A stretch of 64,000 nt of DNA, taken from contig QEUM01000001.1 of NCBI GenBank assembly GCA_003577165.1, positions 1 to 64,000 on the forward strand, read 5' to 3'. The position numbers and the translations under genes were made by a program. Origin of the DNA: Armatimonadota bacterium. Its GTDB lineage: Bacteria > Armatimonadota > Fimbriimonadia > Fimbriimonadales > ATM1. Shown one piece after another: positions 63,385 to 64,000 of the stretch. Every line of letters begins with the position of its first letter. Position 1 is the stretch's first letter. A model generated the notes under the pieces. The model had not been told where the DNA came from. It worked only from the letters and a program-made list of their open reading frames with translations, and made no database searches.

Positions 63385-64000
63385 CTAACCGCCGGGCTCG
63401 ATGATCGTGTTCTCACCCGGCAGCAACTCGAACTGAATGCGCCAGGCGTCTTCAAGGTCCGTGACTTTGCCGCAGGCGAGGGGCCACTGAACTGCGAAAC
63501 GCCTCGGCACCTCGATCTGGAACACGAGCGCGGTGGGGGATCCGAAGGAGAGGTAGTCGATCTTGCCGCCGCGGACCCTCGCGTCGACGGTCACCCCTTT
63601 GCTCAGTCGGAGACCACGAAAACTGAAGTCTGGGAGGCTCTCCGGCACGGCCGGAAAGAGATGATCCCCCATGTCGTCTACCCTCACGAACATCCAGTGA
63701 AGGGCCGCGAGCCACGCGCCGCAACCGGTGGTGAACCAGGGAACGATCGGGTTGCCTGCGGCATCGAGGTGTTCGTTGGGGCTCATGAACTGACCTGCGG
63801 CGAGTGGTCCGCGTCGAACGGCCTCCCACGCCCCTTCGCCGTTTCGAAGAACGCTGAAGCACATACCGAGGTGGCCTGCCGTCCAGATCCAGGTCGTGCC
63901 GTCGAAGGACTTAGAGAGTCCCGGCTTCCACCCCTGCTCTGTCTTTAGCGTTGCCGACGCCCACCCGACGGTGCGCCGCGCAAATTCGGAGGCGTCATCG
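63385..64000 (-). CDS. Glycoside-hydrolase-like protein, C-terminal part (cut by window edge)
   Basis: The reading frame is open from the window end to its stop at 63385, giving at least 205 C-terminal residues; the start lies outside. The part seen includes NEHLDAAGNPIVPWFTTGCG, AWLAALHWMFVR and LFPAVPESLPDFSFRGLRLS followed by GGKIDYLSFGSPTALVFQIE. This resembles the end of the (alpha/alpha)6 domain plus the C-terminal beta-domain of GH95/GH65-type glycosidases, so glycan hydrolysis is likely but the family is not certain. It is 17 bp upstream of kdsB on the same strand. Confidence 0.65.
   Translation of the reverse strand, partial: DDASEFARRTVGWASATLKTEQGWKPGLSKSFDGTTWIWTAGHLGMCFSVLRNGEGAWEAVRRGPLAAGQFMSPNEHLDAAGNPIVPWFTTGCGAWLAALHWMFVRVDDMGDHLFPAVPESLPDFSFRGLRLSKGVTVDARVRGGKIDYLSFGSPTALVFQIEVPRRFAVQWPLACGKVTDLEDAWRIQFELLPGENTIIEPGG

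Overview
The window is a high-GC bacterial chromosome segment. It carries CMP-Kdo synthetase (kdsB), dTDP-sugar genes, several exported or lipid-anchored proteins, and a planctomycete-type mono-haem cytochrome. Together these point to a diderm (LPS-type) environmental bacterium. The gene content fits an Armatimonadota (Fimbriimonadia-like) or related lineage, but this is inferred from content and was not tested by phylogeny. GTG and TTG starts are common, including TTG on rpsM, truA, miaB and dtd. No tRNA, rRNA, CRISPR array or intact insertion sequence was recognised.

Left part (1-12.3 kb). GC-rich palindromic repeats and a small two-helix membrane protein sit at the edge. They are followed by a minus-strand rfbC-rfbB pair with an overlapping orphan gene, and a divergent deoC. 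Next is a tight minus-strand operon (9653 to 4242) coding for an ECF sigma factor, a soluble zinc-finger anti-sigma factor, a TPR-CHAT (caspase-like) protease, an exported subtilisin-like protease and an exported mono-haem cytochrome-like protein. I regard this as the best candidate for a poorly described system. Transketolase and an ANTAR response regulator lie just upstream on the same strand.

Middle part (12.4-33 kb). Here are a thiolase, a large DUF4062/NB-ARC/TPR STAND ATPase, thrS (lacking the TGS domain and preceded by an overlapping 39-codon ORF) and miaB. A run of minus-strand genes follows: GH130, a DPP-IV-like peptidase, a KynB-like cyclase, MFS, thioredoxin lipoprotein and an AtoE-like transporter. 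On the plus strand are a large BNR-repeat lipoprotein and a DUF5916 outer-membrane protein.

Ribosomal superoperon (58.2-33.1 kb, minus strand). The order is rpsL-rpsG-fusA-tuf-rpsJ-rplC-rplD-rplW-rplB-rpsS-[two exported proteins]-rplV-rpsC-rplP-rpmC-rpsQ-rplN-rplX-rplE-[EF-G paralogue]-rpsN-rpsH-rplF-rplR-rpsE-rpmD-rplO-secY-adk-map-infA-rpmJ-rpsM-rpsK-rpsD-rpoA-rplQ-truA-rplM-rpsI. It has two unusual insertions: two related exported proteins translationally coupled between rpsS and rplV, and an EF-G-like GTPase with Tyr in place of the catalytic His. A clear sigma70-type promoter lies upstream of rpsL. A strong intrinsic terminator sits just before the rpsL start, which suggests attenuation.

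Right part (58.3-64 kb). A second minus-strand operon runs from a partial glycoside-hydrolase-like protein through kdsB, an exported propeller-like protein, a bifunctional (p)ppGpp synthetase/hydrolase and dtd to a lipoprotein. It therefore combines the stringent response, D-aminoacyl-tRNA proofreading and LPS-core precursor synthesis.
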